Virus record (IMG/VR): IMGVR_UViG_3300023174_002894
Span: 1 to 27,519 of that record
DNA: 27,519 nucleotides
Origin: a virus
Reading direction: 5' to 3' (one strand)
In this document: positions 5,401-13,426 of the stretch, in pieces
Numbering within the stretch: the stretch's first letter is position 1
How the letters are laid out: every line of letters starts with the position of its first letter
Notes under the pieces: generated by a model
Told to the model about the DNA's origin: nothing
The model's input: only the letters and a program-made list of their open reading frames with translations
The model's database searches: none
Made by a program: the position numbers and the translations under genes

Positions 5401-6372
5401 TTAATTTGGCTTGGGTAGCGACTCTACGTAAGGTTTCCATTGTTTTCTTAAGTCTACCATTTCCTTTAGGGTATTTTCTGGACCAATAGATTTCTTATCT
5501 AAGAAGATATAATTATCTTCCATAAACTTCTTATACTCATCAGTGTTTATCGCCTCAACCACCTGTTTTACATACCATTCTACTATTTCTGGTGGAGTCT
5601 TCGGTGGTAGCATAAAGTTCCAGCATCCATACATATTTAATCCTGGAACATAATCTTTTGCGAGAGGTACATTATCAGGGAGCCCTTTTAATCTACGCTC
5701 TCCTGCAACTGCCAACATCTTAACCTTACCCGAATTTATAATTGTTAGTGCTGGTGCAATTGGCATGATTCCAAACTCTGTTCCTGTCTTTCCATCAAAC
5801 TGTGCAACACTTACTGCTGCTGGGACTGGACCTTTGAATGTTATTGGCATAACTTTGGTTTTATCTATCTTTAGATTTTGTGTAAAGTACTCGAAAGTTA
5901 GATAATGTGCAGATCCACCAACAGCAAAATTAATGTCTCTGCCAGTTTTAACCTCTGCGATTAATTCTTGTAGAGTGTTAACTTTACTTTCTTTGCTGGC
6001 TATAAACACCATTGGACTCTTGCCGATGTTTGTTACAAAGGATAGTTCAAGTGGACTTCTTTTTATTACATGGCTGAAGTGTGAATCTGAAAATAAAAAA
6101 CCACTGACACATGATGGAATACCAACTGTATATCCATCTGGCTTTGCTTCTAGTAAATCTCTAAGCATGATATTACCATCAGCACCTGCTTCATTCTTAA
6201 TAGAAAAATTAGCAATACCTTTACTCTCAATATGTTTAGAAATTAATCGTGCTGTTAGTTCTCCACCAGATCCTGCTGTTGTTGGTAGTAACATAGTTAT
6301 TACCTGCTTTTGATTTGGTTCCCATGCATGCGCAATCAAAGGGAACAACAAAATTAACATAATCTTTTTCAC
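5401..6372 (-). CDS. Bug/TctC-family periplasmic solute-binding protein, copy 2
   Basis: 323 aa with a signal peptide of 16 residues (cleavage near AHA-WE). TctC hallmarks: ITMLLPTTAGSGGELTARL in the first lobe, NEAGADGNIMLRDLLEAKPDG at about 60-80 (the family's N-x-x-GA-x-G...DGY stretch), and GCWNFMLPP in the second lobe. The pocket loop reads TTAGSGGE rather than the TPGSVNE of copy 1, so the two probably bind different ligands. Full family length. Its ATG overlaps the stop of the ATP-pyrophosphatase gene by four bases (ATGA), indicating co-translation. No TctA/TctB is nearby. Confidence 0.87.
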   Translation of the reverse strand: MKKIMLILLFPLIAHAWEPNQKQVITMLLPTTAGSGGELTARLISKHIESKGIANFSIKNEAGADGNIMLRDLLEAKPDGYTVGIPSCVSGFLFSDSHFSHVIKRSPLELSFVTNIGKSPMVFIASKESKVNTLQELIAEVKTGRDINFAVGGSAHYLTFEYFTQNLKIDKTKVMPITFKGPVPAAVSVAQFDGKTGTEFGIMPIAPALTIINSGKVKMLAVAGERRLKGLPDNVPLAKDYVPGLNMYGCWNFMLPPKTPPEIVEWYVKQVVEAINTDEYKKFMEDNYIFLDKKSIGPENTLKEMVDLRKQWKPYVESLPKPN

Positions 6373-7382
6373 AAAAAATCCTTTCTATATAAACTTGTAC
6401 CATTTATCAAGTCCATGACCCACTGATGGTCAACAATATGGTAGTGGGATGTCTGAACTGTTTTATTTGCTGCATAAAATTGTAAACCACAATCTTTTAA
6501 AAATTTCCTGGATGCCCATTTATAAGTCTTTGGATCAGGTGATAAAAACTTTTCTTCATACCTACCAATAGACCATTTCTGGAAATCTATATTGTCATAA
6601 AAAGCAAGGAATCGCTCGGCACCTGGAAGTGCACGTTGACGATTTACCTTACCCATTTGCCACTTAGAATTTAATTCAATGAACGACAAATACTCAGGGA
6701 CAGTTTTTACTGGTTCTCCTGGCCATTTCTCTAACATAGAACCTACTAATTCTACCTGATCATTAGTTAGATAATCTTCCCAAGCCATAGTAAATTCTTC
6801 TGGTTTTAGCGTAAAATATCTACCGTATAATTGATCACCAAGATACCCACTAACAACTAATCCGTCATCAAACAATGGAGTCATTAATGGAACTGACAGA
6901 TGAGCCTCAATACCTCTTGGAAGAATATACTTCTCGAGCATATTGGCAGATTCAATTATAGAACTGTAGTTACAAAAAACTTTAAGTTGTTTTGGATCAG
7001 CAACTTCCATTAATGAAAATAAAGCAGTAGTACTATCCAAACCACCAGACCAAGAAATATTAATCTTCTTACCAGTTGCTACTATTTTCAGAGCAGTCTC
7101 ATGGCAGATCTGTTTAAATGTTTTTCTGAATGATGGATCATACTCAGGAATTGGTTCATATTTTGCTAATTTAAGATAGTGTGGTATAGTATTAGTTCTA
7201 TCCTGAAACATATCCATATTACCTTGATGGATTCTAGCATCTTCCATGTCCCACTGCTCTAGATTTAGTTTTTGATAGATTGGTAGTACTCTATCAAAAT
7301 GCTCTGATTTATACGGATCCAACTTAGGTGAATTAATAATATTATCATCACGTAATCTATGTATAATACAGTTCTGAATCAT
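6369..7382 (-). CDS. Asparagine-synthetase-type ATP-pyrophosphatase without glutaminase domain
   Basis: 337 aa. The PP-loop SGGLDS is at 112-117 (ISWSGGLDSTTALF), the ATP-pyrophosphate binding signature of the AsnB C-terminal domain, with a second conserved stretch SGYLGDQLYG near 178-187. The N-terminal 100 residues are not a glutaminase domain and carry no catalytic Cys2. Enzymes of this type adenylate a carboxylate or carbonyl and transfer nitrogen or sulfur. A separate class I amidotransferase lies at the end of the same unit (1944-2507), a possible ammonia supplier (inference). ATGA overlaps exist on both sides. Function remains open: amide ligase, peptide or lasso-type cyclase-like, or nucleotide/cofactor amidation. 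Confidence 0.75.
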   Translation of the reverse strand: MIQNCIIHRLRDDNIINSPKLDPYKSEHFDRVLPIYQKLNLEQWDMEDARIHQGNMDMFQDRTNTIPHYLKLAKYEPIPEYDPSFRKTFKQICHETALKIVATGKKINISWSGGLDSTTALFSLMEVADPKQLKVFCNYSSIIESANMLEKYILPRGIEAHLSVPLMTPLFDDGLVVSGYLGDQLYGRYFTLKPEEFTMAWEDYLTNDQVELVGSMLEKWPGEPVKTVPEYLSFIELNSKWQMGKVNRQRALPGAERFLAFYDNIDFQKWSIGRYEEKFLSPDPKTYKWASRKFLKDCGLQFYAANKTVQTSHYHIVDHQWVMDLINGTSLYRKDFL

Positions 7383-7690
7383 TCACCCAACCTCAATCTT
7401 ACTGGAAGAATATTGGGGCGCAACCCCCATCTCCCATTATGATCAGTTATAATAACATAATCTCTATTTGAAATAATTCTTTGTTTGTTATCCCTTACAT
7501 ATTTTATAGCGTATTCTGGTGCGTGGATAAGAAACTCAGGAACAAGGATCTCGTAAGCATCAGTGTGTTTTGTAAACTCATCCTCTTGTGATGAGTCATA
7601 CCAGAATATATCTTTCAATATTCTGGTATTCCCATACAAACAAGGATAAAAGGGGATATTCCATATCCATCCTCTAATAAGAGGGTTCAT
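7379..7690 (-). CDS. Unknown 103-aa protein coupled to the ATP-pyrophosphatase
   Basis: Soluble, aromatic-rich protein (WIWNIPFYPCLYGN near the N-terminus, a basic C-terminus ending RLRLGE). I recognise no family. Its start shares one base with the DUF2061 stop (TAATG) and its end overlaps the ATP-pyrophosphatase start by four bases. It therefore probably works with the latter, for example as a small substrate or accessory protein. Too little is visible to say more. Confidence 0.7.
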   Translation of the reverse strand: MNPLIRGWIWNIPFYPCLYGNTRILKDIFWYDSSQEDEFTKHTDAYEILVPEFLIHAPEYAIKYVRDNKQRIISNRDYVIITDHNGRWGLRPNILPVRLRLGE

Positions 7691-7920
7691 TACTCAGCCT
7701 TGATTTCTTTTCCTGCATCAATACGATTCCATGCACGTTCATGGAAGAAGTAAAGAATTGAGTTAACAACAAGAGCAAACGAAACAACTCCCAAGCCAAC
7801 CATCCAAGAACCAGATGCTAGATAACCACCAACAAAGTTAGTGATAGTTACTAAAATACGCCAAGTAACTACCTTACCTAAACTACGCATTGCCTTTTCA
7901 TAAAATTTACTTTGAAACAT
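7690..7920 (-). CDS. DUF2061 small membrane protein
   Basis: 76 aa from the chosen ATG (MFQSKF). GGAG lies seven bases upstream of this codon, while an in-frame ATG four codons earlier has no ribosome site. Two membrane segments (about 20-38 and 42-60) are flanked by the DUF2061 signatures K-V-V-TWRI and YFFHERAWNRI. Members are widespread small inner-membrane proteins of unknown function, often near cell-surface or sulfur-assimilation genes. The start lies inside the end of the dCMP deaminase gene. Confidence 0.85.
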   Translation of the reverse strand: MFQSKFYEKAMRSLGKVVTWRILVTITNFVGGYLASGSWMVGLGVVSFALVVNSILYFFHERAWNRIDAGKEIKAE

Positions 7921-8362
7921 TATACACTCCAATATTACAGTTAGTTAAAAAATGTAATCCACGTGTATCCCGATATGAATTTCGGTAATACACGTTATTT
8001 ATACCTGCGCCATGGACTAGTTTAGCGCAATCGATGCAAGGAGCATGAGTACAGAATAAACTGGAACCATTGCCTGATTCACCATCACGAGCCAATTTGA
8101 TAATTGCATTTGCTTCAGCATGAATAACCTCATCTTTCGTTTTTGTTTCACCAGTAGGATACCAAGATTTTGTAATCTCATTATACTCACTTATATGATA
8201 TTCACATTCGTTTGTCCATCCAGATGGCATACCATTATATCCGATTGAGATGATACGATTGTCTTTTACGACAACCGCACCGACCTGCAATCGCTTTGCA
8301 CTGGACAACTGTGCGAATCTCTCCGCAGTGTCCATGAATGCATCAATCCATTTTTGTTTCAT
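7907..8362 (-). CDS. dCMP deaminase
   Basis: 151 aa zinc-dependent cytidine/dCMP deaminase fold. The zinc site is complete: His81-x-Glu83 (HAEANAI) and Cys109-x-x-Cys112 (PCIDCAK). The early motif AKRLQVGAVVVKDNRIISIGYNG is typical of T4 Cd-like enzymes. It converts dCMP to dUMP, feeding thymidylate synthesis for phage DNA, and fits with nrdA/nrdB at the other end of the window. Its TAA-ATG junction with the upstream gene is tight. A T4-type late box lies inside it (7996-8003). Confidence 0.9.
   Translation of the reverse strand: MKQKWIDAFMDTAERFAQLSSAKRLQVGAVVVKDNRIISIGYNGMPSGWTNECEYHISEYNEITKSWYPTGETKTKDEVIHAEANAIIKLARDGESGNGSSLFCTHAPCIDCAKLVHGAGINNVYYRNSYRDTRGLHFLTNCNIGVYNVSK
7996..8003 (-). 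promoter_or_regulatory. T4-type late box TATAAATA inside the dCMP deaminase gene
   Basis: TATAAATA on the minus strand, 76 bases upstream of the DUF2061 start. Its spacing resembles the boxes at 3389 and 17395 (62-76 bases to the next ATG). Because it is coding sequence, chance is a real alternative. Confidence 0.3.
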
Positions 8363-9118
8363 TTATTTTCCAAACCCAAATGGACATTTACTTTCTGATT
8401 TTTGTTTCTCTTTTACCCACCTAGTATATCGTTCAGGTCTTAGTTCAGAAAACTCATTCGGGATTCCAATTTTTGAATTTTCTTTTTCATCTACTAAATG
8501 ATGTTTAATTGTAACCATATGTTCAGTGATTGGAGTAATATGGGCAATTGGTGTTCCTGATTCAATAGTAAAATTTTCTGAATTTTTATCAATGAAAATA
8601 TTTACATTTGTTTGACATTGATAATTAAAAGAAATTACAGCTGGAACAACAGTGAAGTGTTTTAAGTGATTATGCAAATTCCATATAGGTGAATTCCACA
8701 TAAACTTCACTCCAGTTTTTTCTCTGAATAACCATGGGCTTGTTAGTTTGACGTGGATATAATCTTGAAACATTCCAGGATATTGTTTTCTGTCATGCGT
8801 GTTGTAATAAAAAGGCATCTGAACCATAGCGATCGCAGTTTCTTTTGTCATTGCTGTTTTTGGTTGACAAATAAAATCTGTCCACATTGGTATTATGAAT
8901 CCAGTTTTATAATAATCTATCAACCCAATACATTTTCGAATAGTTCCTGTTGTTCTTGTTATTTTAGTTGATTCATCAACTTCTTCGTAGTAGTTTGGGA
9001 TTGCTTTTATTTCTTCAGGAAAAAATTTGATTGTTCTATCAGGTTTATATAATTCATATACGCTTCGATGGGTTGTAAACGCATCAACAACAATCTCTTT
9101 TCTTTTAAACCAAAACAT
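8363..9118 (-). CDS. Unknown 251-aa phage protein
   Basis: Soluble, rich in beta-strand patterns and aromatics. Visible stretches are GFIIPMWTDFICQP (near 74-87), SPWLFREKTGVKFMWNSP (near 127-144), a strand-turn segment SGTPIAHITPITEH (near 197-210) and a Cys/Pro C-terminus KCPFGFGK. No catalytic motif is certain. It overlaps the api92-like gene end by 14 bases. The beta layout could be a cupin-like fold, but I cannot place it in a family. Confidence 0.75.
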   Translation of the reverse strand: MFWFKRKEIVVDAFTTHRSVYELYKPDRTIKFFPEEIKAIPNYYEEVDESTKITRTTGTIRKCIGLIDYYKTGFIIPMWTDFICQPKTAMTKETAIAMVQMPFYYNTHDRKQYPGMFQDYIHVKLTSPWLFREKTGVKFMWNSPIWNLHNHLKHFTVVPAVISFNYQCQTNVNIFIDKNSENFTIESGTPIAHITPITEHMVTIKHHLVDEKENSKIGIPNEFSELRPERYTRWVKEKQKSESKCPFGFGK

Positions 9119-9803
9119 TAGGATCTTCTCTCAAGCCACGCCATGTGCCAACTTTATATTTCTTACCATCCAGAGTCCATTTCTTACCATCCCAAAGAAC
9201 TTTCTTGTAGAATGGCCAGCTTGGAGATCCTGCTTCAGTAACTTCGTACTCACCAACACGAGCAGGGTTAACATCAACAGGATACCAATCAGTAACTGTC
9301 ATTAGGTATTCTTGATATTCTTCTTCTGCTTGTTCTTCAGCAACCCAGTCTTCATGGCGTTCCATTAATGCTGTAAAATCTAAAATATCTTCGGGGATTT
9401 GTTCTAATGAATCGCGATCACTAATATCATATTCATAAAAGTCATCATATCCATCACGCCATGCTCCACAAAACCCCATACCAGGTTCCCAGTACATTGC
9501 TTCTACAGTATAACCTTCGCCCTGCATAAATTCATATAGAGCAATTGGTGGCGACCATGCAGAATCAAACGAAACCCAAATAGTATTATCATCTTGTCGT
9601 TCCCAGTCATGAACACTAGCGTCCCACTTTGAACCCCAATTATTTACTGACCATTCGTAATCCCATTCACCACTTGGGTTTGGGTAAATGACATTGAATA
9701 GTTGTTGATTATTTGAATCTTTACCAAGACCTTCTGCGATAACATCAAGTTTTGATTTATCTGGATGGGTAATTGTTAATGTGTTGTCACACCAATTGGG
9801 CAT
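9105..9803 (-). CDS. Api92/DUF1281-like protein
   Basis: 232 aa beginning MPNWCDNTLTITHPD, the N-terminal signature (PNWCxNxLxI) of the DUF1281/api92-like ferredoxin-fold family found in phages and plasmids. The middle carries WGSKWDAS and the C-terminal half is acidic and Trp/Tyr-rich. No enzymatic motif is known for the family. It starts after the envelope operon with Shine-Dalgarno AGGAGA, so it may be read from the promoter at 11864. Confidence 0.8.
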   Translation of the reverse strand: MPNWCDNTLTITHPDKSKLDVIAEGLGKDSNNQQLFNVIYPNPSGEWDYEWSVNNWGSKWDASVHDWERQDDNTIWVSFDSAWSPPIALYEFMQGEGYTVEAMYWEPGMGFCGAWRDGYDDFYEYDISDRDSLEQIPEDILDFTALMERHEDWVAEEQAEEEYQEYLMTVTDWYPVDVNPARVGEYEVTEAGSPSWPFYKKVLWDGKKWTLDGKKYKVGTWRGLREDPNVLV

Positions 9804-9812
9804 AATAATCTC

Positions 9813-10826
9813 CTAGTTAATAATGAATTCAAATTTGTCAATTTCTGACAATCTGATGGTTGGAACCATGAATGAATAACTTATATCCATCTCTTGGTTT
9901 GTGTAAATTGCTAACGTACTGTTTTTATAGCGACCACCAAGGTAGCTACTCTTTGTCGCATTCTGTTCGAATTTCTCATAGAACGCAGTTCGATTTATAC
10001 CTATTGCAATGGAGAACTTCTTGACTCCATTACTCATACCAATAGTTTTTATATCCATATAATCAGTGAATGTTTTAAAGTCAATACCAATAATGTAACA
10101 GTCATCAATTATATAGTTTCTGTATGGTGAAAAACAAATAGTGTTATCATCAGTTCTATTAGTTTGTTGCTCTGCCATTTTACTAAGGATTGCAGTAAAA
10201 CCAAACGTGGCTGCAGAAGGAAATGCAGCATTTAATGCACCACCAGCAACACGCTCTGCGAGTTTTAAATCTTCTAAACTTTTCCTATCTATGGTCTGAG
10301 CCAATGAACGAACATCACTTTGCCACTTTGGAATCCAAACTAATTTACCAGAAACGAATACCTGCGTCGATGATCCTTTGTTTACATATTCTATATTAGC
10401 TACATCTAATCTTAATGCTTTGTTTTTATTATCAAGCGATTTTACTGCTTTATAAATTAAATCAGAATTTGCTTGTCGTTCCGCTAATCCAGCACGCATA
10501 GACTCAGGTATATTAGCAGTCTTGGTACCAACTCGATTGTCTTTTATGACATCAACATCGGCTCGTATTTTTATTTCATTATTGTTGTATGAGAGAACCT
10601 CATACTTCTTAATTACACCACCATTGTACTGAACTATATCCTCAGTCAGATTACCATTGCGAATTTTATGTTCACTGTTAATCCAAGTACCTGTTACTTT
10701 CTCAACTGCTGCAACTTTAGCATTACGTAATGCTGATTCAAATGTATCACCATAACCTGTAGTGATAACTTCCTCAGCATTACATAAACTCGCAACTAAG
10801 CAGAGTAGTAGTAACGAATGTTTCAT
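9813..10826 (-). CDS. Periplasmic FlgT/LPP20-like protein
   Basis: 337 aa. Signal peptide of 17 residues (MKHSLLLLC...CNA). Residues about 22-100 read GYGDTFESALRNAKVAAVEKV and then VIKKYEVL. This matches the layout of FlgT N-terminal/LPP20-type domains (G-x-G...A..A...A...G...I..y.v). The C-terminal half has two Cys near CFSP and DDCY, possibly a disulfide, and beta-strand patterns. In Vibrio, FlgT with FlgP/FlgO forms a periplasmic ring at the flagellum; similarity here is fold-level inference only. Its ATG overlaps the 42-aa membrane peptide stop (ATGA). It is the last gene of the four-gene envelope unit from the promoter at 11864. Confidence 0.65.
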   Translation of the reverse strand: MKHSLLLLCLVASLCNAEEVITTGYGDTFESALRNAKVAAVEKVTGTWINSEHKIRNGNLTEDIVQYNGGVIKKYEVLSYNNNEIKIRADVDVIKDNRVGTKTANIPESMRAGLAERQANSDLIYKAVKSLDNKNKALRLDVANIEYVNKGSSTQVFVSGKLVWIPKWQSDVRSLAQTIDRKSLEDLKLAERVAGGALNAAFPSAATFGFTAILSKMAEQQTNRTDDNTICFSPYRNYIIDDCYIIGIDFKTFTDYMDIKTIGMSNGVKKFSIAIGINRTAFYEKFEQNATKSSYLGGRYKNSTLAIYTNQEMDISYSFMVPTIRLSEIDKFEFIIN

Positions 10827-10951
10827 TTTGCTAGTTCTTGAGACTGAGTCTTTACGGTATCTACACCTTTGTCCAACATCTTAGCGATACCACTGAAACC
10901 AACAGTTGCTAGAACCAAACCAAAGATTGTTCCTAAAATAAATGCTTTCAT
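10823..10951 (-). CDS. 42-aa single-pass membrane peptide
   Basis: Reads MKAFILGTIFGLVLATVGFS (one N-terminal membrane segment) followed by a short polar tail ending QSQELAK. It could be an uncleaved anchor or a signal peptide. Its start follows the lipoprotein stop by one base and its stop overlaps the next ATG (ATGA). The tight fit on both sides argues that it is a real translated gene. Confidence 0.75.
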   Translation of the reverse strand: MKAFILGTIFGLVLATVGFSGIAKMLDKGVDTVKTQSQELAK

Positions 10952-10952
10952 A

Positions 10953-11492
10953 TTAGTTCCCCATTGCTACACGTAATTGACGTGCTGCATTCATAGATCG
11001 TTTATCAACTTGAACTGTAACAACAACATACTTTGTATCTGAAGAAACTTTACGTTCTAGAACATAGACACCCTTCAAGATACCATTAGATTCAACTGAG
11101 ATCTTTTCGGTAATCTCTTCAGCGATATTTGCTGCACGTTGTTTACTTGAAACATCATCTTCCGAAATATTCTTCGATAGAGATTTCGTAATTGCATCAG
11201 TCGTTGTTTTAGATTTTAGATCTTGATTAATAAACTCAACGATATTTCGTTTTGCTCGCATATGAGCCACGTTCATACCTTGTTCAAGACCAGCGTCAAC
11301 ATTGATAGGTACTGCTGATGTTGCAGAAGATTTAAGTGATTCCCATTCACCTTTGTCGTTGAATGTTACTTCAACCTTGCCAAAGTCTTGAGTAAACTTA
11401 ACTGCTTCTGATGATGGCGTATCTAATGCTACCTTTGTTGTACTACACGCAGATAACGCTAGAACTGCTGCTACTAAAATCAATTTTTTCAT
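10953..11492 (-). CDS. LPP20-like outer-membrane lipoprotein
   Basis: 179 aa. Signal peptide with lipobox LSAC (Cys16), so a lipid-anchored envelope protein; Ser at +2 predicts outer-membrane sorting. The body has an alternating-strand then helix layout: KVEVTFNDKGEWES, then HMRAKRNIVEFINQDL, then GVYVLERKVSSDTKYVVVTVQVD. This is the A..A...I.........G...v.........y.vtV pattern of LPP20/FlgP-type domains. Function in a phage is unknown. Options are envelope modification, superinfection exclusion or a flagellar-ring mimic. Second gene of the unit from the promoter at 11864. Confidence 0.7.
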   Translation of the reverse strand: MKKLILVAAVLALSACSTTKVALDTPSSEAVKFTQDFGKVEVTFNDKGEWESLKSSATSAVPINVDAGLEQGMNVAHMRAKRNIVEFINQDLKSKTTTDAITKSLSKNISEDDVSSKQRAANIAEEITEKISVESNGILKGVYVLERKVSSDTKYVVVTVQVDKRSMNAARQLRVAMGN

Positions 11493-11498
11493 AATATA

Positions 11499-11843
11499 TT
11501 ATTCCAATGTTAATGAATACACTACTGCATTCGGTTTGTTGTATGCTTCTATTACACGATCCCGCATATTAGGATCTGACAATTTGAAACCAAGTCGGTT
11601 TGGTGACTTAGGATCAACTTGTTGCAATACATTAGATTCAGTGTTCTTATCTAAAAGAACAATCGATCTGTCTTCAACTGGAACTGCAGGGATTGGTGTG
11701 ACTACAACTGGCGAATTGCTCGCAAGCATCACAGGTTTTGATTTGAGTTTTGCAAAGTCGTTATCGAACTTCGCCCACTCAGAATTGAAGTCAAGAGCCA
11801 TTGCATTAGTTGCAACGAAACATAATACTATCACAGGTTTCAT
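11499..11843 (-). CDS. Secreted 114-aa protein
   Basis: Signal peptide of 16 residues (MKPVIVLCFVATNAMA) followed by a mature protein with a Pro/Val-rich middle (VVVTPIPAVPVEDR) and a C-terminal half KLSDPNMRDRVIEAYNKP. I recognise no family. Strong Shine-Dalgarno GGAGG lies seven bases before the ATG, directly downstream of the promoter at 11864. It heads the envelope operon. Confidence 0.75.
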   Translation of the reverse strand: MKPVIVLCFVATNAMALDFNSEWAKFDNDFAKLKSKPVMLASNSPVVVTPIPAVPVEDRSIVLLDKNTESNVLQQVDPKSPNRLGFKLSDPNMRDRVIEAYNKPNAVVYSLTLE

Positions 11844-11863
11844 AATAAATCCTCCATAGTATT

Positions 11864-11892
11864 ATTATACTACAGAATTTGATTAAAGTCAA
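11864..11892 (-). promoter_or_regulatory. Sigma70-like promoter of the envelope operon
   Basis: -35 TTGACT (11892-11887) and -10 TATAAT (11869-11864), 17-base spacer. It shares ACTTGACTTTAATCAAAT with the promoter at 1912. The -35 overlaps the stop of the 74-aa gene at 11889. The expected start near 11857 leaves a leader of about 15 bases containing GGAGG. Confidence 0.88.
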
Positions 11893-12113
11893 GTCATTTT
11901 TGATTTTATTTTTGCAATAACATCAACTGCAGCTTTCATTCCTTCTTTCTCCATCATATCATCAAACAATTCTTCTCTTGCAAGTTGAATGTTGTTTAAC
12001 ACTACCATGGCTTCTCTTTCGTCCATAGAGTTGAGCATCATTTTGAACTCATCCTCTTCAAGACTTAGAAGGAATAAAATAAAGTCTCTGTCTTCATCTT
12101 CAAGATGTCGCAC
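11889..12113 (-). CDS. Unknown 74-aa acidic helical protein
   Basis: Acidic, Met-rich helical protein (MRHLEDEDRDFILFLLSLEE...), no membrane segment or cysteine. The start overlaps the DUF6433 gene by 14 bases. No family recognised. Confidence 0.7.
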   Translation of the reverse strand: MRHLEDEDRDFILFLLSLEEDEFKMMLNSMDEREAMVVLNNIQLAREELFDDMMEKEGMKAAVDVIAKIKSKMT

Positions 12114-12531
12114 TTTCTTTGGCTTTCTTTTCTAATGGAGGAATGAACCCAGCATCAGTTACCAATTTTCGTGTGATCTTTGGATATTTTTTATGTAGTG
12201 TCTGGTCTTTGACTGCAATCAAGACTTCCGCTTCAGTAGGATGACATCCCTCAAGCATAGAGATAAACAAACTCTCACGCTTTAGTGCTGACAAATCTGC
12301 TCGGCAGAAAACATACAACCTGCGCATTTCACTGAACATATTTGTTGGTGTCATACCCAACGGCTCATCTGCAGGTTTAAATGGTGGTGTACCTTCAGGA
12401 AGAATCATTTTCTTTGAAGGATCAAACGCATATTCAAAAATCAATTTCAATACAGCATCACCCTTATATGTTTCAATCGCAGAAGGGTTTGCTTGAATCT
12501 CTTCAAGCATTTGAGTTACATACTTACGCAT
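12100..12531 (-). CDS. DUF6433-like phage protein
   Basis: 143 aa. The layout matches a small family common in T4-like marine phages: a helical N-terminus, then KLIFEYAFDPSKKM, then PPFKPADEPLGMTPTNMFSE, then a C-terminal LLEGCHPTEAEVLI-like segment ending in KITRKLVTDAGF. The function is not known. It lies one base after the RNase H gene, as such genes often do near replication genes. Confidence 0.75.
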   Translation of the reverse strand: MRKYVTQMLEEIQANPSAIETYKGDAVLKLIFEYAFDPSKKMILPEGTPPFKPADEPLGMTPTNMFSEMRRLYVFCRADLSALKRESLFISMLEGCHPTEAEVLIAVKDQTLHKKYPKITRKLVTDAGFIPPLEKKAKESATS

Positions 12532-12532
12532 A

Positions 12533-13426
12533 TTAAAAATCCTCTAGTTCATCTAACAATAAACGACATTTGTGATCAATCAGATATTGCATAATAGCCA
12601 TCTTATCGCCTGTCGGTTTATTATTTAGGTATACATCAATAATGGTTTTAGAAACATCTGGAGGGATAAAGTCAAAGTCAACCAGAGTTGCGTTACGATG
12701 CCAGTTGCGACGTTCTTCGTCATTCTTACAAGCATTGAAACCATTTTCAAAGAATTCTTGAAGACGTTTTGCGCTCATAGGTTTCTGACGTTCACCTTCC
12801 ATGAATACATTGTCTTTACTTAGAATGTTTGGTACTCCATCACCAGCATCACCCTTGACAATATGTTCAATTTTGTGCTCAATGATTTCTTTTTTAGTTG
12901 CAGTAATATATTTCTTCTGCATCGGCGACCACTGCTTCACATTTGGGTAAAGTTGTAGCTGTTTAAAGTCTTTATCAGAAGATAGAATTAGAACCTTCTG
13001 TGATTCTTCAACTAGACCTTCTTGAACCAATTCATTTTCTTGAACATACTTAGTCATTACTGCAATGATATCATCCGCTTCAGCACGATCAATATGTAGG
13101 ACTTTATATGGAAAATATTTGGCAAGATCAGTACGCATCTCTGATAGAGTATCAAAGATCAATCCCCAATCAAGATCAGATTTCTCTCGATTGCTCTTGC
13201 GCATACCTTTGTAGTATTCAAAGAATTCTTTGCGCCAGTACTTACGACCATCGCAACAAATAACTACATCACCATATTCCTTGCCATACTTTTTCTTGTA
13301 TGATTTGATTGTGGATAAGGTTACATGGCGAATGAGATTTTTAACCTCAGACTCAGTACCCTTCAACTCACGTTGAAAAGTTAATATGGCAGCAAGGGCT
13401 ACCTGTGAATAGTCAATTAGAATCAT
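12533..13426 (-). CDS. rnh: T4-type RNase H (5'-3' exonuclease, FEN family)
   Basis: 297 aa. Metal-site motifs of the FEN/RNase H family: MILIDYSQ at the N-terminus, CCDGRKYWRKEFFEYYKG with the arch residues, DRAEADDIIAVM at about 113-124, and LSSDKDFKQLQ at about 147-157. The C-terminal H3TH-like region is GDAGDGVPN. T4 Rnh removes RNA primers of Okazaki fragments. The length is close to T4 Rnh (305 aa). It overlaps the 2OG oxygenase gene by 14 bases. Confidence 0.9.
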   Translation of the reverse strand: MILIDYSQVALAAILTFQRELKGTESEVKNLIRHVTLSTIKSYKKKYGKEYGDVVICCDGRKYWRKEFFEYYKGMRKSNREKSDLDWGLIFDTLSEMRTDLAKYFPYKVLHIDRAEADDIIAVMTKYVQENELVQEGLVEESQKVLILSSDKDFKQLQLYPNVKQWSPMQKKYITATKKEIIEHKIEHIVKGDAGDGVPNILSKDNVFMEGERQKPMSAKRLQEFFENGFNACKNDEERRNWHRNATLVDFDFIPPDVSKTIIDVYLNNKPTGDKMAIMQYLIDHKCRLLLDELEDF

